Source: JAJXYP01 sp035541855 (lineage in GTDB: Bacteria; Patescibacteriota; Minisyncoccia; UBA6257; 2-01-FULL-56-20). From it: DNA of 5,578 nt. The notes under the pieces are model-generated. The model saw only the letters and a program-made list of their open reading frames with translations, searched no databases and was not told the DNA's origin. A program made the position numbers and the translations under genes. Of the stretch, positions 4,906-5,578 are shown piece by piece. Each line of letters begins with the position of its first letter. Within the stretch, counting starts at the first letter, position 1. The stretch lies in contig DATKMM010000046.1 in assembly GCA_035541855.1 (NCBI GenBank), positions 1 to 5,578 on the forward strand. Direction: 5' to 3'.

Positions 4906-5578
4906 CGATGGGGTCCATATCGCCCTCCATGATCTTTTCGATGTTGTGCCATTTCCTGCCGATGCGGTGGTCCGTGATGCGGTCATCCGGGAAGTTGTAG
5001 GTGCGGATCTTCTCCGAACGGTCCGCCGTGCCGACCTGTTCCCGCCGCAGGTCCGTCACCGAGCCGGTCGCCCGCGTCTGTTCGATCTCGTACAGTTTCG
5101 CCCGCAGAACGTCCATCGCTTTCTCGCGGTTCGCGTGCTGGGAGCGCTCCTCGCGCGACGAGACCACGATGCCGGTCGGCCTGTGGAGGATCCGCACCGC
5201 CGTTTCCACTTTGTTCACGTTCTGGCCGCCCGGCCCGCCGGCGCGCGAGAACGTCACTTCGAGGTCGTTCGGGCTGATGTTCACTTCCTTCGCTTCCACG
5301 ATCGGCAGGACGGCGACCGAGGCAGTCGAAGTGTGCACGCGCCCGGACCTTTCCGTTTTCGGGATGCGCTGGACGCGGTGGACGCCGGACTCGTGCCGGA
5401 AGGCTTCATAGCACCCCTCGCCCCGCATTTCGGCAACCAGCGACTTGTAGCCGTCAAGCGTCGTCTGGTTGGCGTCAAGCGTGCTCCAGGTCCAGCCCCG
5501 TTTCGCGGCGTAGCGCTGGTACATGCGCGCCAGGTCGCCCGCGAAAATGGCGGCTTCGTCGCCGCCGGCGCCGGCCCG
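4883..5578 (-). CDS. prfA: Peptide chain release factor 1 (5' end outside the window)
   Basis: RF1 reads UAA and UAG in the ribosomal A site and triggers release of the finished protein. The visible 231 codons start mid-gene at the window edge with RAGAGGDEAAIFAGDLARMY, a conserved RF segment that continues upstream of the Met codon at 5524-5522, so that Met is not the start. PKT (5354-5362) fits the RF1 PxT stop-recognition motif rather than the SPF of RF2. GGQ (5222-5230, in GGPGGQNVNKVETAV) is the catalytic loop whose Gln is methylated by PrmC in studied bacteria. The C-terminal signature DHRIGRKWHNIEKIMEGD follows, and the protein ends soon after. From comparison with E. coli RF1 (360 residues), roughly the first third is missing. 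The gene converges on trmD and overlaps it by 23 bases (4883-4905). It ends in TGA, a codon RF1 does not read. Confidence 0.97.
   Translation of the reverse strand, partial: RAGAGGDEAAIFAGDLARMYQRYAAKRGWTWSTLDANQTTLDGYKSLVAEMRGEGCYEAFRHESGVHRVQRIPKTERSGRVHTSTASVAVLPIVEAKEVNISPNDLEVTFSRAGGPGGQNVNKVETAVRILHRPTGIVVSSREERSQHANREKAMDVLRAKLYEIEQTRATGSVTDLRREQVGTADRSEKIRTYNFPDDRITDHRIGRKWHNIEKIMEGDMDPIVKAFETR

Noticed and set aside
3637..4986. A 449-codon open frame on the - strand across the ATPase tail, trmD and the prfA end
   Set aside because: It spans three confident coding regions and its Gly/Ala/Arg-rich sequence simply mirrors the Pro/Ala tail.

Overview
This GC-rich bacterial window looks like a member of the Candidate Phyla Radiation (Patescibacteria), probably of the Parcubacteria type. 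The reasons are the first three genes: a lone sigma region 4 fused to HARE-type winged helices, and a membrane protein paired with a VirD4/TraG-like ATPase. I recognise these combinations from such genomes, but only from memory. UGA acts as an ordinary stop (four of the five genes end in TGA), which argues against the UGA-recoding lineages Gracilibacteria and Absconditabacteria. No finer placement is possible from the sequence alone.

Layout. Four genes run on the + strand and one on the - strand, with almost no spare DNA. (1) 21-1052 encodes a DNA-binding regulator with sigma-70 region 4 and HARE-like domains. (2) A 66-base gap holds a perfect TATAAT box placed so that transcription would begin at or next to the ATG of the next gene. 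(3) 1119-2474 encodes a membrane-anchored protein that appears to be the detached N-terminal half of a conjugation-type ATPase. (4) 2519-4258 encodes that ATPase, with intact Walker motifs and a long Pro/Ala-rich tail. (5) 4255-4905 is trmD (tRNA m1G37 methyltransferase), overlapping the ATPase stop by GTGA. (6) Converging from the right, prfA (release factor 1) occupies 5578-4883, is cut by the window edge, and overlaps the end of trmD by 23 bases.

The most striking feature is the 44-base gap between the membrane protein and its ATPase. It contains three 14-base tandem repeats. Because 14 is not a multiple of three and each repeat junction reads ATGA, the gap is filled by three mini-ORFs linked head to tail by ATGA stop-start overlaps, from the stop of the first gene to the start of the second. 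This could be a termination-reinitiation relay coupling two subunits of one complex.

Functionally, the membrane protein and ATPase probably work as one envelope-associated DNA or protein pump or coupling protein. No other type IV secretion gene is present in the window. trmD and prfA are translation genes. trmD lies outside its usual rpsP-rimM-trmD-rplS setting, has a shortened C-terminus, and lacks any Asp in the loop that normally carries its catalytic aspartate.
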